Source of the DNA: Acetobacteraceae bacterium
GTDB lineage: Bacteria > Pseudomonadota > Alphaproteobacteria > Zavarziniales > Zavarziniaceae
Reading direction: 5' to 3'
Length of the DNA: 39,432 bases
Assembly (NCBI GenBank): GCA_947379865.1
Contig: CANCOY010000018.1
Location: forward strand, 1 to 39,432
Shown: piece by piece, positions 14,706 through 21,560 of the stretch
Position numbering within the stretch: position 1 is the first letter of the stretch
Layout: every line of letters begins with the position of its first letter
Translations under genes and position numbers: made by a program
Notes under the pieces: model-generated
Seen by the model: only the letters and a program-made list of their open reading frames with translations
Database searches by the model: none
Told to the model about the DNA's origin: nothing

Positions 14706-15536
14706 TTAGGCTGCTTCGGCCAGACGCGCCTCTTCGGCCCGCAGCAGATGGCGATCGTCGATCGCCCAGGGGTGGAAACCGGGGCGGAAGTACTGGAGAT
14801 AGGCCCAGGCGATGGAGCGGATGATGCCGGGCTCCTTCAGCAGGAAGCGGGCCATACGCCATTTCGAGCGCGACAGGTTGATGCCGTCCTGCTCAAGCAG
14901 GCGGCCCATGGCCCAACCCTGAAACACCGCCATGTCCCAGGTCGTGCGGAGCATCACGAAGCTGCGGATCCACCAGCGCTTGAAGGGCGAGACGTCCTTC
15001 ATGACTTCCATATAGGTGTCAAAGGCAACCGCCTTGTGCTCCACCTCTTCCATGGCATGCCAGCGCCAGAGATCCTGTACCGCCTCTGGTGCGCCTTCCA
15101 GATGACGCGGATCAGATAGCAGTGCATGGGCAAGAATCGCCGTGAAATGCTCCAGCCCCATGGTGATGGCGAGCTGGCCGATGGGGTGCTCCGTGCGGGC
15201 CTCGTCCAGTTCTTCCTTGTTGCGCACTTCAATGGCGGCAACGTCGTAGCCATCTTCACTGACAAGGCGATTGAAGGTCACATGCTCGCGGCTGTGAATC
15301 GCCTCCTGGGCCAGGAAACCCTTGATCTGTTCGCGCAGGGAAGGCGAAACGTGCTCCCGGAAATGCCGCACGGAATCCATGAAGAAGCGCTCACCATCGG
15401 GAAAGGTCGCCGAGAAGGCGTTCCAGAAGGCGGTGCCAATGGGGTCGCCATTCGCCCACCAGCGCATGTTGTTGGCATGGGCGAACTTGCGGTCGCGCGG
15501 CGTGATGGTGTGATTGGCAGGCGTAGTTGAACTCAT
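14706..15536 (-). CDS. PF10118-type predicted metal-dependent hydrolase
   Basis: 276 residues, matching the length of the PF10118 family. Conserved helices with metal-ligand patterns are visible: FLAQEAIHSREHVTFN (about 72-87) and HAMEEVEHKAVAFD (near 164-177). The second, E-E-x-E-H, recalls ferritin-like di-iron carboxylate sites. The N-terminal N-N-M-R-W-W is also typical. The true reaction of the family is unknown. The gene starts 29 nt after the aldehyde dehydrogenase stop, so the two form an operon ended by the terminator at 14653-14686. Confidence 0.82.
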   Translation of the reverse strand: MSSTTPANHTITPRDRKFAHANNMRWWANGDPIGTAFWNAFSATFPDGERFFMDSVRHFREHVSPSLREQIKGFLAQEAIHSREHVTFNRLVSEDGYDVAAIEVRNKEELDEARTEHPIGQLAITMGLEHFTAILAHALLSDPRHLEGAPEAVQDLWRWHAMEEVEHKAVAFDTYMEVMKDVSPFKRWWIRSFVMLRTTWDMAVFQGWAMGRLLEQDGINLSRSKWRMARFLLKEPGIIRSIAWAYLQYFRPGFHPWAIDDRHLLRAEEARLAEAA

Positions 15537-15565
15537 GGCTGCACTCCCTTGCTGATCAACTGGAG

Positions 15566-17008
15566 TTACTTGAGAAGCGTACCGAGTACCCGCTCGATGA
15601 ACTTGCCATAGGGCGGACGCACCATGGCAGCAATGTTGAGCTTCGACTGGTAAAGCACTGATTTGCTGTGGCTGAAGGTGAGAAACCCTTCGTGGCCGTG
15701 ATAGCTGCCCATGCCGGACGGACCAACGCCGCCGAACGGCAGGTCTTCCTGGGCGATGTGCATCATGGTGTCGTTCACACAGGCGCCGCCCGAGGTGGTG
15801 CGGCTGAGCACCTGCTCCGTCCGCGCGGCGTCATTGCCGAAGTAGTAAAGGGCCAGCGGGCGCGGGTGGCTGTTCACATAATCGATGGCCTGCTCCAGCC
15901 GGGCATAGCTCTTCACCGGCATCAGCGGGCCAAAAATCTCGTCCTGCATCACCTTCATGTCGTCGGTGGCGTCGAGGATCAGGGTGGGCGCGATCTTGTG
16001 GGCCGACTGCTGGTCCAGATGCTCGTTCGCCGGATTGATCTCGATGATGCGGGCGCCCTTCGACCGCGCGTCCTCGATCAGGCCCTTGAGCCGGTCATGG
16101 TGGCGGGCGTTGACCACCGAACTGTAGTCCGGATTGTCCTTCAGCGTGGGATACATCGCCGCCACCTGCTGGCGGGTGCGGTCGACAAACTCGTCCACCT
16201 TGCCATCGGCAACAAAGACATAGTCAGGGGCAATGCAGGTTTGCCCTGCATTCAGCAGCTTGCCCGTAACGATGGAGCCCACCGCCTTGTCCATGGCGTA
16301 GTCGGCATCCACGATCACGGGGCTCTTGCCGCCCAGTTCAAGCGTAACCGGCACCAGGTTCTCGGCAGCTGCCCGCATCACATGGCGGCCGACCGAGGTG
16401 GCGCCGGTGAACAGCAGATGATCGAAGGCCAGGCCGGAGAACTGCTGACCAACTTCCGGCCCGCCGAGCACGGTGGCCACCTGCTCCTGCGGGAAGGCAG
16501 CAGCCAGAACACGCGCCATCAAAGCAGAGGTGGCGGGCGTGAATTCCGACGGCTTCAGCATCACCCGGTTGCCGGCAGCCAGGGCTGCTGCAATGGGCGA
16601 GAAGGCCAGATAGACCGGGTAATTCCAGGGGGAGATAATCCCAATCACCCCAAGGGGTTGGCGCAGGATCCTTGCCTTGGCCAGCAGGAAGTTGATGGAG
16701 GTCGGCCGCCGCTCTGGCTTCATCCAGCCGCTGAGATGCTTGCGCATGTGCTTGATGCCCTCGATGCACGGGGCGATGTCGGCAAGCAAGGTCTCATGGC
16801 GGGAGCGGTGACCAAAATCTGCTGCCACGGCCTCGACAAAGGCGTTGGTGTTTTCGAGCAGGATCCGCTTCAGCGTGTCCAGGGCTGCCAGGCGCTGCTG
16901 CAGGCTGGGCGGGCCATCGCGCAGGAAACCAGCCCGCTGGGCCGCCAGAATACCCTGGAGACCTTCGGCAGCAGCAGGCGACAGGCTGGGATTTTCCGCG
17001 AGGGACAT
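15566..17008 (-). CDS. calB: Coniferyl-aldehyde-dehydrogenase-like aldehyde dehydrogenase
   Basis: 480 residues. The NAD(P)-dependent aldehyde dehydrogenase fold is complete: Asn129 in S-P-W-N-Y-P, general base Glu224 in LELGGKSP, and nucleophile Cys258 in NAGQTCIAPDY. The short N-terminus and the hydrophobic C-terminus (VLYQSKLN...YGKFIERVL) match coniferyl aldehyde dehydrogenases and fatty aldehyde dehydrogenases; the exact substrate is inferred. The ATG at 17008 has GGAGG 7 nt upstream and is preferred to a longer frame opening at 17035. The gene is divergent from the phasin and leads the operon with the PF10118 protein. Confidence 0.85.
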   Translation of the reverse strand: MSLAENPSLSPAAAEGLQGILAAQRAGFLRDGPPSLQQRLAALDTLKRILLENTNAFVEAVAADFGHRSRHETLLADIAPCIEGIKHMRKHLSGWMKPERRPTSINFLLAKARILRQPLGVIGIISPWNYPVYLAFSPIAAALAAGNRVMLKPSEFTPATSALMARVLAAAFPQEQVATVLGGPEVGQQFSGLAFDHLLFTGATSVGRHVMRAAAENLVPVTLELGGKSPVIVDADYAMDKAVGSIVTGKLLNAGQTCIAPDYVFVADGKVDEFVDRTRQQVAAMYPTLKDNPDYSSVVNARHHDRLKGLIEDARSKGARIIEINPANEHLDQQSAHKIAPTLILDATDDMKVMQDEIFGPLMPVKSYARLEQAIDYVNSHPRPLALYYFGNDAARTEQVLSRTTSGGACVNDTMMHIAQEDLPFGGVGPSGMGSYHGHEGFLTFSHSKSVLYQSKLNIAAMVRPPYGKFIERVLGTLLK

Positions 17009-17029
17009 GGACGGCCTCCAAACCAAAAC

Positions 17030-17042
17030 TGACAATTAGTCA
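17030..17042. promoter_or_regulatory. Dyad upstream of calB, possible operator
   Basis: TGACAATTAGTCA has TGAC/GTCA half-sites around an AT core, 22 nt before the calB start. Its size and position suit a TetR- or MarR-type repressor. No regulator gene is adjacent. Confidence 0.4.
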
Positions 17043-17118
17043 ATAAAATGACCCGAGCCTCGGTAATTTTCAAGGGCTTCGTATCAACATGGCCAAAAAT
17101 GCGCGTCTTTTCTCATGA

Positions 17119-17187
17119 TGCAGTGCAAAAACCCTATTGACCCTGCCGCAGTGCGGCATTATTTCTCGCCTTGCGCTGCAGTGCAGC
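17119..17187 (+). promoter_or_regulatory. Three GCAGTGC-core dyads over the phasin promoter, likely PhaR-type operators
   Basis: Site 1 is TGCAGTGCA (17119-17127), site 2 TGCCGCAGTGCGGCA (17144-17158) and site 3 GCTGCAGTGCAGC (17175-17187). All are perfect inverted repeats centred on the same core GCAGTGC, spaced 28 and 30 bp apart. Site 3 contains CTGC-N3-GCAG, the form I recall for PhaR repressor sites in Rhodobacter and Paracoccus. PhaR represses phasin genes and lets go when polyhydroxyalkanoate is present. Identification of the binder is inference. Confidence 0.72.
17137..17165 (+). promoter_or_regulatory. Phasin promoter
   Basis: TTGACC (17137-17142) and TATTTC (17160-17165) are 17 nt apart. 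Dyad site 2 fills the spacer and site 3 lies just after the expected start of transcription, so bound repressor would block polymerase. Confidence 0.6.
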
Positions 17188-17245
17188 ACGAGACAGTTTC
17201 AGACTGCGGGCGGGGGCCCGGGTCTGGTCAGCCGGAGATGAGATC

Positions 17246-17737
17246 ATGGCCGCGAAGAAGGAAAAGATTGTAGAGACAGAGACCGAGACCCTGGCGGCGC
17301 CCGGCCTCGACTTCACGATGAAGCCCGCGGAAGCCTTTGAGAAGGCATCAGCCTGGAGCCGTGAGCGCCTTGAGGCAGCTGGCAAGAGCTATGCCGACAT
17401 GCGCGACTTCTCCAAGGAAACGGTCGACGACATGATGGCGTCCGGCAAGGCCGCGGCCACCGGCATGCGCAGCCTTGGCGAAGTCATGTCCTCCATGGTC
17501 AAGGCTGCCACCACCGAGAATGTGGAAACCCTGCGCAAGCTCTGGACGGTCAAGAGCATCGGTGACGCGGTGGCGGTTCACTCTGCTTATACCAAGACCA
17601 CGCTCGATCTGCTGCTGGCCCACAGCACCCGCATCAATGAAGCGGCTGCCCAGGCCGTGATCGAGACGGTTGAGCCGATCAATGCCCGCCTCGTCGCGGT
17701 GTCGGCCAAGGTCGAGCAGATGCGCCCTGCCGCCTGA
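17246..17737 (+). CDS. Phasin-family protein
   Basis: 163 residues, mostly amphipathic helices rich in Ala, Glu, Lys and Thr. A charged N-terminus (AAKKEKIVETETET) is followed by FTMKPAEAFEKA and the helical body typical of phasins (PF09361-like), e.g. ETLRKLWTVKSIGDAVAVHS. Phasins coat polyhydroxyalkanoate granules. The ATG at 17246 has GGAG 8 nt upstream; the frame extends further 5', but that part crosses the operator region. It is monocistronic, with its own promoter, operators and terminator. No synthase or depolymerase lies in the window. Confidence 0.85.
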   Translation: MAAKKEKIVETETETLAAPGLDFTMKPAEAFEKASAWSRERLEAAGKSYADMRDFSKETVDDMMASGKAAATGMRSLGEVMSSMVKAATTENVETLRKLWTVKSIGDAVAVHSAYTKTTLDLLLAHSTRINEAAAQAVIETVEPINARLVAVSAKVEQMRPAA

Positions 17738-17755
17738 CACAAGGCGAATTTCCGG

Positions 17756-17788
17756 AAAGGCGGGCCTCGTGCCCGCCTTTTTCATTTT
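17756..17788 (+). terminator. Rho-independent terminator of the phasin gene
   Basis: AAAGGCGGGC (17756-17765), a CTCGT loop and GCCCGCCTTT (17771-17780) form a perfect 10-bp stem that runs into TTTTTCATTTT, 18 nt after the stop. Confidence 0.95.
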
Positions 17789-17823
17789 CAGCCCCTGCAA
17801 GGCAGTTGCTTGGGAAAGCCAGG

Positions 17824-18507
17824 ATGACAACCGTACGCGCCGCAATCAGTTGGAGTGCCGGCAAAGACTCCTGTCTTGCCCTTCTCCACGCCCGGGAAAC
17901 CGGGTGGCAGGTGGACGATTTCTTCACCATGTGCGAGTCGAATGGCGACAGCAAATCCCATGCCCTGCCCCCAGATCTGATTGCCGCCCAGGTCGCGGCC
18001 CTGGGCGGGATCTGGCATCAGGTCTGCGTGCCAGAGGGCGAGGCCAATGCCTATGCCCGCTGCCTGGACGAAGTGCTTTGCCAGTTGAAGGTACACGGCT
18101 GCACGCACATCGTCTTTGGCGATATTGATCTTGCCGCCCATAGGGACTGGTTGGTGCCACGCTGTGCGGCGCTGGGGCTCGAGGCTGCCTTTCCCCTTTG
18201 GGGCCTCTCGCGGACGGCTCTTGCCGAAGAGATCGTCCGCCGAGGTGTCCGGGCACGGCTTGTCTGTGTGGATGCGGGACGCCTCGATCCTGCATTCTGC
18301 GGCCGCGACTATGACGCCCGCCTGCTGGCTGAACTTCCTGCTGGCGTCTGCCCCTGCGGTGAGGATGGCGAGTTCCACACCTTCGTTCTTGGCGCCCCCG
18401 GTATGGCACCTCTGGCGGTGGAGAATGGGCCAGTGGAGCGGGTCGCGTCGAGGCCACCATTTTTGCCAACCGAATTTGTCTTTCAGAGACTTAGACGCAC
18501 TGGTTGA
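17824..18507 (+). CDS. Dph6-like ATP pyrophosphatase (diphthine-ammonia-ligase-related)
   Basis: 227 residues. A PP-loop ATP-binding motif is at the N-terminus (S-W-S-A-G-K-D-S, residues 9-16), and the C-terminal CGEDGEFHTFV is diagnostic of the Dph6/DUF71 family. In archaea and eukaryotes the family amidates diphthine on EF-2; bacteria lack diphthamide, so the bacterial substrate is unknown. The first Gly of the usual SGGKDS is Ala here. The ATG at 17824 was chosen because V-R-A-A-I-S-W-S opens the fold; an upstream TTG at 17806 is unlikely. Confidence 0.85.
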   Translation: MTTVRAAISWSAGKDSCLALLHARETGWQVDDFFTMCESNGDSKSHALPPDLIAAQVAALGGIWHQVCVPEGEANAYARCLDEVLCQLKVHGCTHIVFGDIDLAAHRDWLVPRCAALGLEAAFPLWGLSRTALAEEIVRRGVRARLVCVDAGRLDPAFCGRDYDARLLAELPAGVCPCGEDGEFHTFVLGAPGMAPLAVENGPVERVASRPPFLPTEFVFQRLRRTG

Positions 18508-18533
18508 ACGCTTTCCCTTGCGGCCACCCTGTC

Positions 18534-18539
18534 TATAAT
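18534..18539 (+). promoter_or_regulatory. Consensus -10 hexamer before the crotonase operon
   Basis: TATAAT is exact, 53 nt before the first crotonase start. No good -35 lies at 16-18 nt (the sequence there is CTTTCC-like), so strength may depend on an activator. The downstream leader has a purine-rich ribosome site (AGGAAAGG). Confidence 0.5.
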
Positions 18540-18591
18540 CCGCCAAACCCGAAACACGGGCAGGGCAGGAAACAAACAGGAAAGGCTGACA

Positions 18592-19392
18592 ATGGCCTAT
18601 GAGACGCTGACGCTGGCCATTGCCGAGGGCGTGGCGACCATTACCCTCAACCGTCCTCAGGTTCTCAACAGCCTGAACGCCATGCTTTTCCAGGAACTTG
18701 GCGACGTTTTTGACGCCGTTGCGGCCGACGATGCTGTGCGCGCGGTTCTGATGACCGGCGCTGGCCGGGCGTTTTGCGCAGGCGCCGATCTGGCCGCCCC
18801 GCCGGGCACAGGTGGCCCCAAGGACCCGGGCGACCGCGTGGCTGAAAGCATGCACGCCTCCATCAATCCCCTGGTAGCCAAGATCGCCAGCCTGCCCAAG
18901 CCGGTGATTGCAGCGGTAAATGGTGTGACCGCAGGCGGCGGCGTGGGCCTCGCCCTGTCGGCAGACATCGTCATTGCGGCGAAGTCGGCCACCTTCATCC
19001 AGGTCTTCGGCCCCCAGCTAGGCATTGTGCCGGACATGGGCTGCACCTGGTATCTGCCGCGCCTGGTTGGCCGCGCGCGCGCGACGGGCCTTGCCCTGAC
19101 CGGTGACCGCCTGCCGGCCGAGACGGCCGCCGAATGGGGTCTGATCTGGAAGGCTGTCGATGATGCCGATCTGATGGCCGAGGCCAATGCGCTGGCCACC
19201 AAGCTGGCCAGCGGCCCGACGACGGGCTTTGCCCTGATCAAGAAGGCGCTTAAGGCCTCTGAAACCAATGGCTTGGAAGAGCAGCTTCATGCAGAGGCTG
19301 AGGGTCAGAGGATCGCCTTCCGCACCCATGACACCAAGGAAGGCGTCCGCGCCTTCGTCGAAAAACGCAAAGCCGTCTTCAGGGGAAACTGA
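18592..19392 (+). CDS. Crotonase (PaaG-like enoyl-CoA isomerase/hydratase), first of pair
   Basis: 266 residues. Oxyanion-hole segments FCAGADLA (61-68) and NGVTAGGGVGLAL are intact. Aligned by eye to rat enoyl-CoA hydratase, both catalytic Glu positions are replaced. Instead Asp148 sits in GIVPDMGCTW, and GRARATGLALTG closely matches E. coli PaaG (GRARAMGLALLG), the epoxyphenylacetyl-CoA isomerase. An isomerase of ring-epoxide or enoyl-CoA is therefore likelier than a simple hydratase. The stop is followed 2 nt later by the second crotonase. No other paa genes are visible. Confidence 0.88.
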   Translation: MAYETLTLAIAEGVATITLNRPQVLNSLNAMLFQELGDVFDAVAADDAVRAVLMTGAGRAFCAGADLAAPPGTGGPKDPGDRVAESMHASINPLVAKIASLPKPVIAAVNGVTAGGGVGLALSADIVIAAKSATFIQVFGPQLGIVPDMGCTWYLPRLVGRARATGLALTGDRLPAETAAEWGLIWKAVDDADLMAEANALATKLASGPTTGFALIKKALKASETNGLEEQLHAEAEGQRIAFRTHDTKEGVRAFVEKRKAVFRGN

Positions 19393-19394
19393 CC

Positions 19395-20201
19395 ATGACC
19401 GAATTCAAGCGTATCTCCCTCACCATCAATGACCATGTCGCCGTTCTGACCCTCAACCATCCCGAGGCAATGAACGCGGTTTCCATGCAGATGCTGCGCG
19501 ACCTCGACGCCGCCCTGAAGGAGGTCGAGGATCCGGCCAATGGTGCCCGCTGCCTCGTGATCACCGGTGCGGGCCGTGGCTTCTGCGCTGGTGCCAACCT
19601 CACTGACCCTGAGGGCGTGGGCAGCCGCGACACCTCTGGCCCGTCGGACGCCGGTTCGGTTCTGGAGGGCTATTACCACCCCCTGCTCCGCCGCCTGCGT
19701 GATCTGCGCATGCCTGTGATCACCGCCGTCAATGGCGTGGCCGCAGGCGCCGGCATGAGCTTTGCCCTGATGGGCGACCTGGTGTTCGCCGCCCGCTCCG
19801 CTTCGTTCCTGCAGGCCTTCCGCCGCATCGGCCTGGTGCCGGATGCCGGCTCCACCTGGCTGCTGCCGCGTCTGGTGGGCAAGGCCCGTGCACTGGAGCT
19901 TTCGCTGCTGGGTGAGAAGCTGTCGGCGGAAAAGGCCGAGAGCTGGGGCCTGATCAACCGGGTCTATGACGACGCCGAACTGATGGCCGAAACCATGAAG
20001 ATCGCCACCGAACTGGCCCATGGCCCGACGCTGGCCCTGTCGCTGATCCGCAAGGCCTATGCCCTGTCGGCCAACAACAGCTATGAGCAGCAGCTTGAGA
20101 TCGAGCGCCAGTTCCAGCGCGCCGCTGGCCAGAGCGAGGATTTTGCCGAGGGCGTACGTGCCTTCGTGCAGAAGCGCCCTGCCGAGTTCAAGGGCCGCTG
20201 A
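19395..20201 (+). CDS. Crotonase (enoyl-CoA hydratase/isomerase), second of pair
   Basis: 268 residues, a paralogue of the preceding gene along its full length (FCAGANLT, GLVPDAGSTWLLPRLVG). It shares the PaaG-type Asp (Asp150), but by eye alignment it also keeps a Glu (Glu168, in ALELSLLG) at the second catalytic position of hydratases. The two neighbours may thus catalyse different steps, one isomerisation and one hydration, or form a mixed hexamer. Start 2 nt after the first gene and 2 nt before the thioesterase: a tight three-gene operon. Confidence 0.88.
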   Translation: MTEFKRISLTINDHVAVLTLNHPEAMNAVSMQMLRDLDAALKEVEDPANGARCLVITGAGRGFCAGANLTDPEGVGSRDTSGPSDAGSVLEGYYHPLLRRLRDLRMPVITAVNGVAAGAGMSFALMGDLVFAARSASFLQAFRRIGLVPDAGSTWLLPRLVGKARALELSLLGEKLSAEKAESWGLINRVYDDAELMAETMKIATELAHGPTLALSLIRKAYALSANNSYEQQLEIERQFQRAAGQSEDFAEGVRAFVQKRPAEFKGR

Positions 20202-20203
20202 GG

Positions 20204-20656
20204 ATGACCGATGGCATGGGGGTGGCTTTCCAGCCGCCCCCCGGCTTCGAACCCCTGAGCCTGTTTGGACAGGACACGTTCGAAGGCTTCGTGGGTCCGA
20301 TGTTCAGCGCCACAGGCATGACCGCCGGCGCCGCCCGTTTTGGCTTTCTGGCGGCCAAGCACCATGCAAATCCGTTTGGTGTAGTCCACGGCGGCATGCT
20401 GGTGACCGTCGTCGACACCATGATGGGGTCCACAGTCTTTCATTCCCTCGCCGGTCAGACCTGCGCCACCACCAGCCTGACCACCGATTTCCTGGCCGCC
20501 GCCCGGGTGGGTGACTGGATCGAGGGCGAGGCCAGCCTGACCCGCATGACCCAGTCCATCGCCTTTGTCCGGGGCGAACTGCGGGTGGGCGACCGCCGCA
20601 TCCTGACGGCAACCGGCACCTGGGCAATCATCGATCGCGGGGTGCCCACGCGGTAG
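20204..20656 (+). CDS. PaaI-type hotdog-fold thioesterase
   Basis: 150 residues. The family signature NPFGVVHGGMLVTVVDTMMG is present with catalytic-type Asn, HGG and Asp (about residues 51-68). PaaI enzymes hydrolyse (hydroxy)phenylacetyl-CoA and rescue CoA when the pathway stalls. Its position behind two PaaG-like crotonases supports an aryl- or acyl-CoA role. The remaining 33 nt to the higA stop show no terminator. Confidence 0.88.
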   Translation: MTDGMGVAFQPPPGFEPLSLFGQDTFEGFVGPMFSATGMTAGAARFGFLAAKHHANPFGVVHGGMLVTVVDTMMGSTVFHSLAGQTCATTSLTTDFLAAARVGDWIEGEASLTRMTQSIAFVRGELRVGDRRILTATGTWAIIDRGVPTR

Positions 20657-20689
20657 CGGCAGTGACCTTGGCTTCTAGCTGAAGGGCGA

Positions 20690-21061
20690 TCAGGGCCGAG
20701 GCGACAATTCGTATTCGGCGACCAGTCGCTCAGCCGGGATGTTCCAGGCAAAAGCAAGCTTTCTGATCATTGCCAGCGTCAAGGGCCTTTGGCGTTTCAG
20801 GATCTCGGTGGCGCGGCTCTTGCCGATAACCTGCGTCAGGTCGCCAAGTGAGCGCCCATTCAGTTCCATATGGGCCTTGATCGTGTCCACGGGATCAAGG
20901 TCTGGCACCGCCCAGCGGCGGGCTTCATAGGCGTCCACCAGCGTGGCAAGCATGTCGAGGCGGTTGAACGCTTCCGTGCCATCCTCTGCCTCCCACAACT
21001 GCTCGATCTCCCGCATGGCAGCCAGATGATCCGCGTCGGTTCTGATGGGGTTAATGTCCAT
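20690..21061 (-). CDS. higA: HigA-family antitoxin (HTH)
   Basis: 123 residues. The N-terminal half is helical and acidic (MREIEQLWEAEDGTEA); the C-terminal half carries a Cro/CI-type helix-turn-helix (RSLGDLTQVIGKSRATEILK, near 70-89). This matches the long HigA form that follows HigB in E. coli-type higBA, not the short plasmid form. It binds HigB and represses its own operon. A GAGGAAA ribosome site overlaps the end of higB, and the gap is 11 nt. Confidence 0.88.
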   Translation of the reverse strand: MDINPIRTDADHLAAMREIEQLWEAEDGTEAFNRLDMLATLVDAYEARRWAVPDLDPVDTIKAHMELNGRSLGDLTQVIGKSRATEILKRQRPLTLAMIRKLAFAWNIPAERLVAEYELSPRP

Positions 21062-21072
21062 GATGTATTTCC

Positions 21073-21375
21073 TCAGAATGCGCTGACCGTTATGGCGTTG
21101 ATGGCGTCGTATTGCGCGTGCGTACCGATGAATTTTACATAGGCAATCTGGGTGTCAAACCTGAAGGCAACGACCAACCGGTAATTGCCACCCGCCACTT
21201 CAAAGCGAATGCGCTCTCCGTTGAGCACCTTTGCCTTTGAGAAGGATGTGCACACCGCAATGGTGTCGCGCCACTTCGCCCTTGAGACGATGGCTATCCA
21301 ATGCTCCAGTGAGGTTCTTGTTTCCGGATGCTCTTTCCAGAAAGCGGCTAGGGTAGATCGCGCAATCAATCTCAT
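21073..21375 (-). CDS. higB: HigB-family mRNA interferase toxin
   Basis: 100 residues. The start M-R-L-I-A-R-S-T-L-A-A-F-W and the core GGNYRLVVAFRF, KFIGTHAQYD are the usual HigB pattern of the RelE-fold, ribosome-dependent mRNase. The toxin gene precedes the antitoxin gene, as is normal for hig. The ATG at 21375 agrees with the family start, though the frame runs open to 21510. No ribosome site precedes it and the promoter places transcription start at the ATG, so the message may be leaderless. Confidence 0.88.
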   Translation of the reverse strand: MRLIARSTLAAFWKEHPETRTSLEHWIAIVSRAKWRDTIAVCTSFSKAKVLNGERIRFEVAGGNYRLVVAFRFDTQIAYVKFIGTHAQYDAINAITVSAF

Positions 21376-21381
21376 GCAGTT

Positions 21382-21431
21382 TACATATGCGTTCCCACAG
21401 CGGGAATCAAGGGAAATTCCCGCTGCGGGAA
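21382..21431 (-). promoter_or_regulatory. higBA promoter with two TTCCC-N5-GGGAA operators
   Basis: On the minus strand TTGATT (21410-21405) and TATGTA (21387-21382) are 17 nt apart. Operator 1, TTCCCACAGCGGGAA (21392-21406), fills the spacer. Operator 2, TTCCCGCTGCGGGAA (21417-21431), is a perfect palindrome just upstream of the -35. Centres are 25 bp apart, and the whole block 21391-21432 is itself a 16-bp inverted repeat with one mismatch. HigA is the obvious binder. Confidence 0.75.
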
Positions 21432-21488
21432 CTCTGTATTGCAAGGCAGTTGCCCCCCGCCATATTTGCAAAACCGGCATAAAACCCC

Positions 21489-21518
21489 TTGACGGCTCCC
21501 AAGGAACCAAAGTAGAAC
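21489..21518 (+). promoter_or_regulatory. lexA promoter with SOS box
   Basis: GAAC-CAAAGTA-GAAC (21504-21518) is an exact GAAC-N7-GAAC, the LexA site of alphaproteobacteria. It overlaps the likely -10 (TAGAAC, 21513-21518), which lies 18 nt from TTGACG (21489-21494). This supports LexA autorepression. Confidence 0.85.
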
Positions 21519-21560
21519 AAAATCGCTTGGTTGTGTTTTGTTCCAGGGATCGGGGAAGCC

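Noticed and set aside
13548..15119. Long plus-strand open frame across dat and the PF10118 gene
   Set aside because: It reads antisense through two real genes and their terminator, with no motif.
15668..17032. Long open frame (454 codons) antisense to the aldehyde dehydrogenase
   Set aside because: Shadow of a GC-rich gene; His/Gly/Arg-rich composition without motifs.
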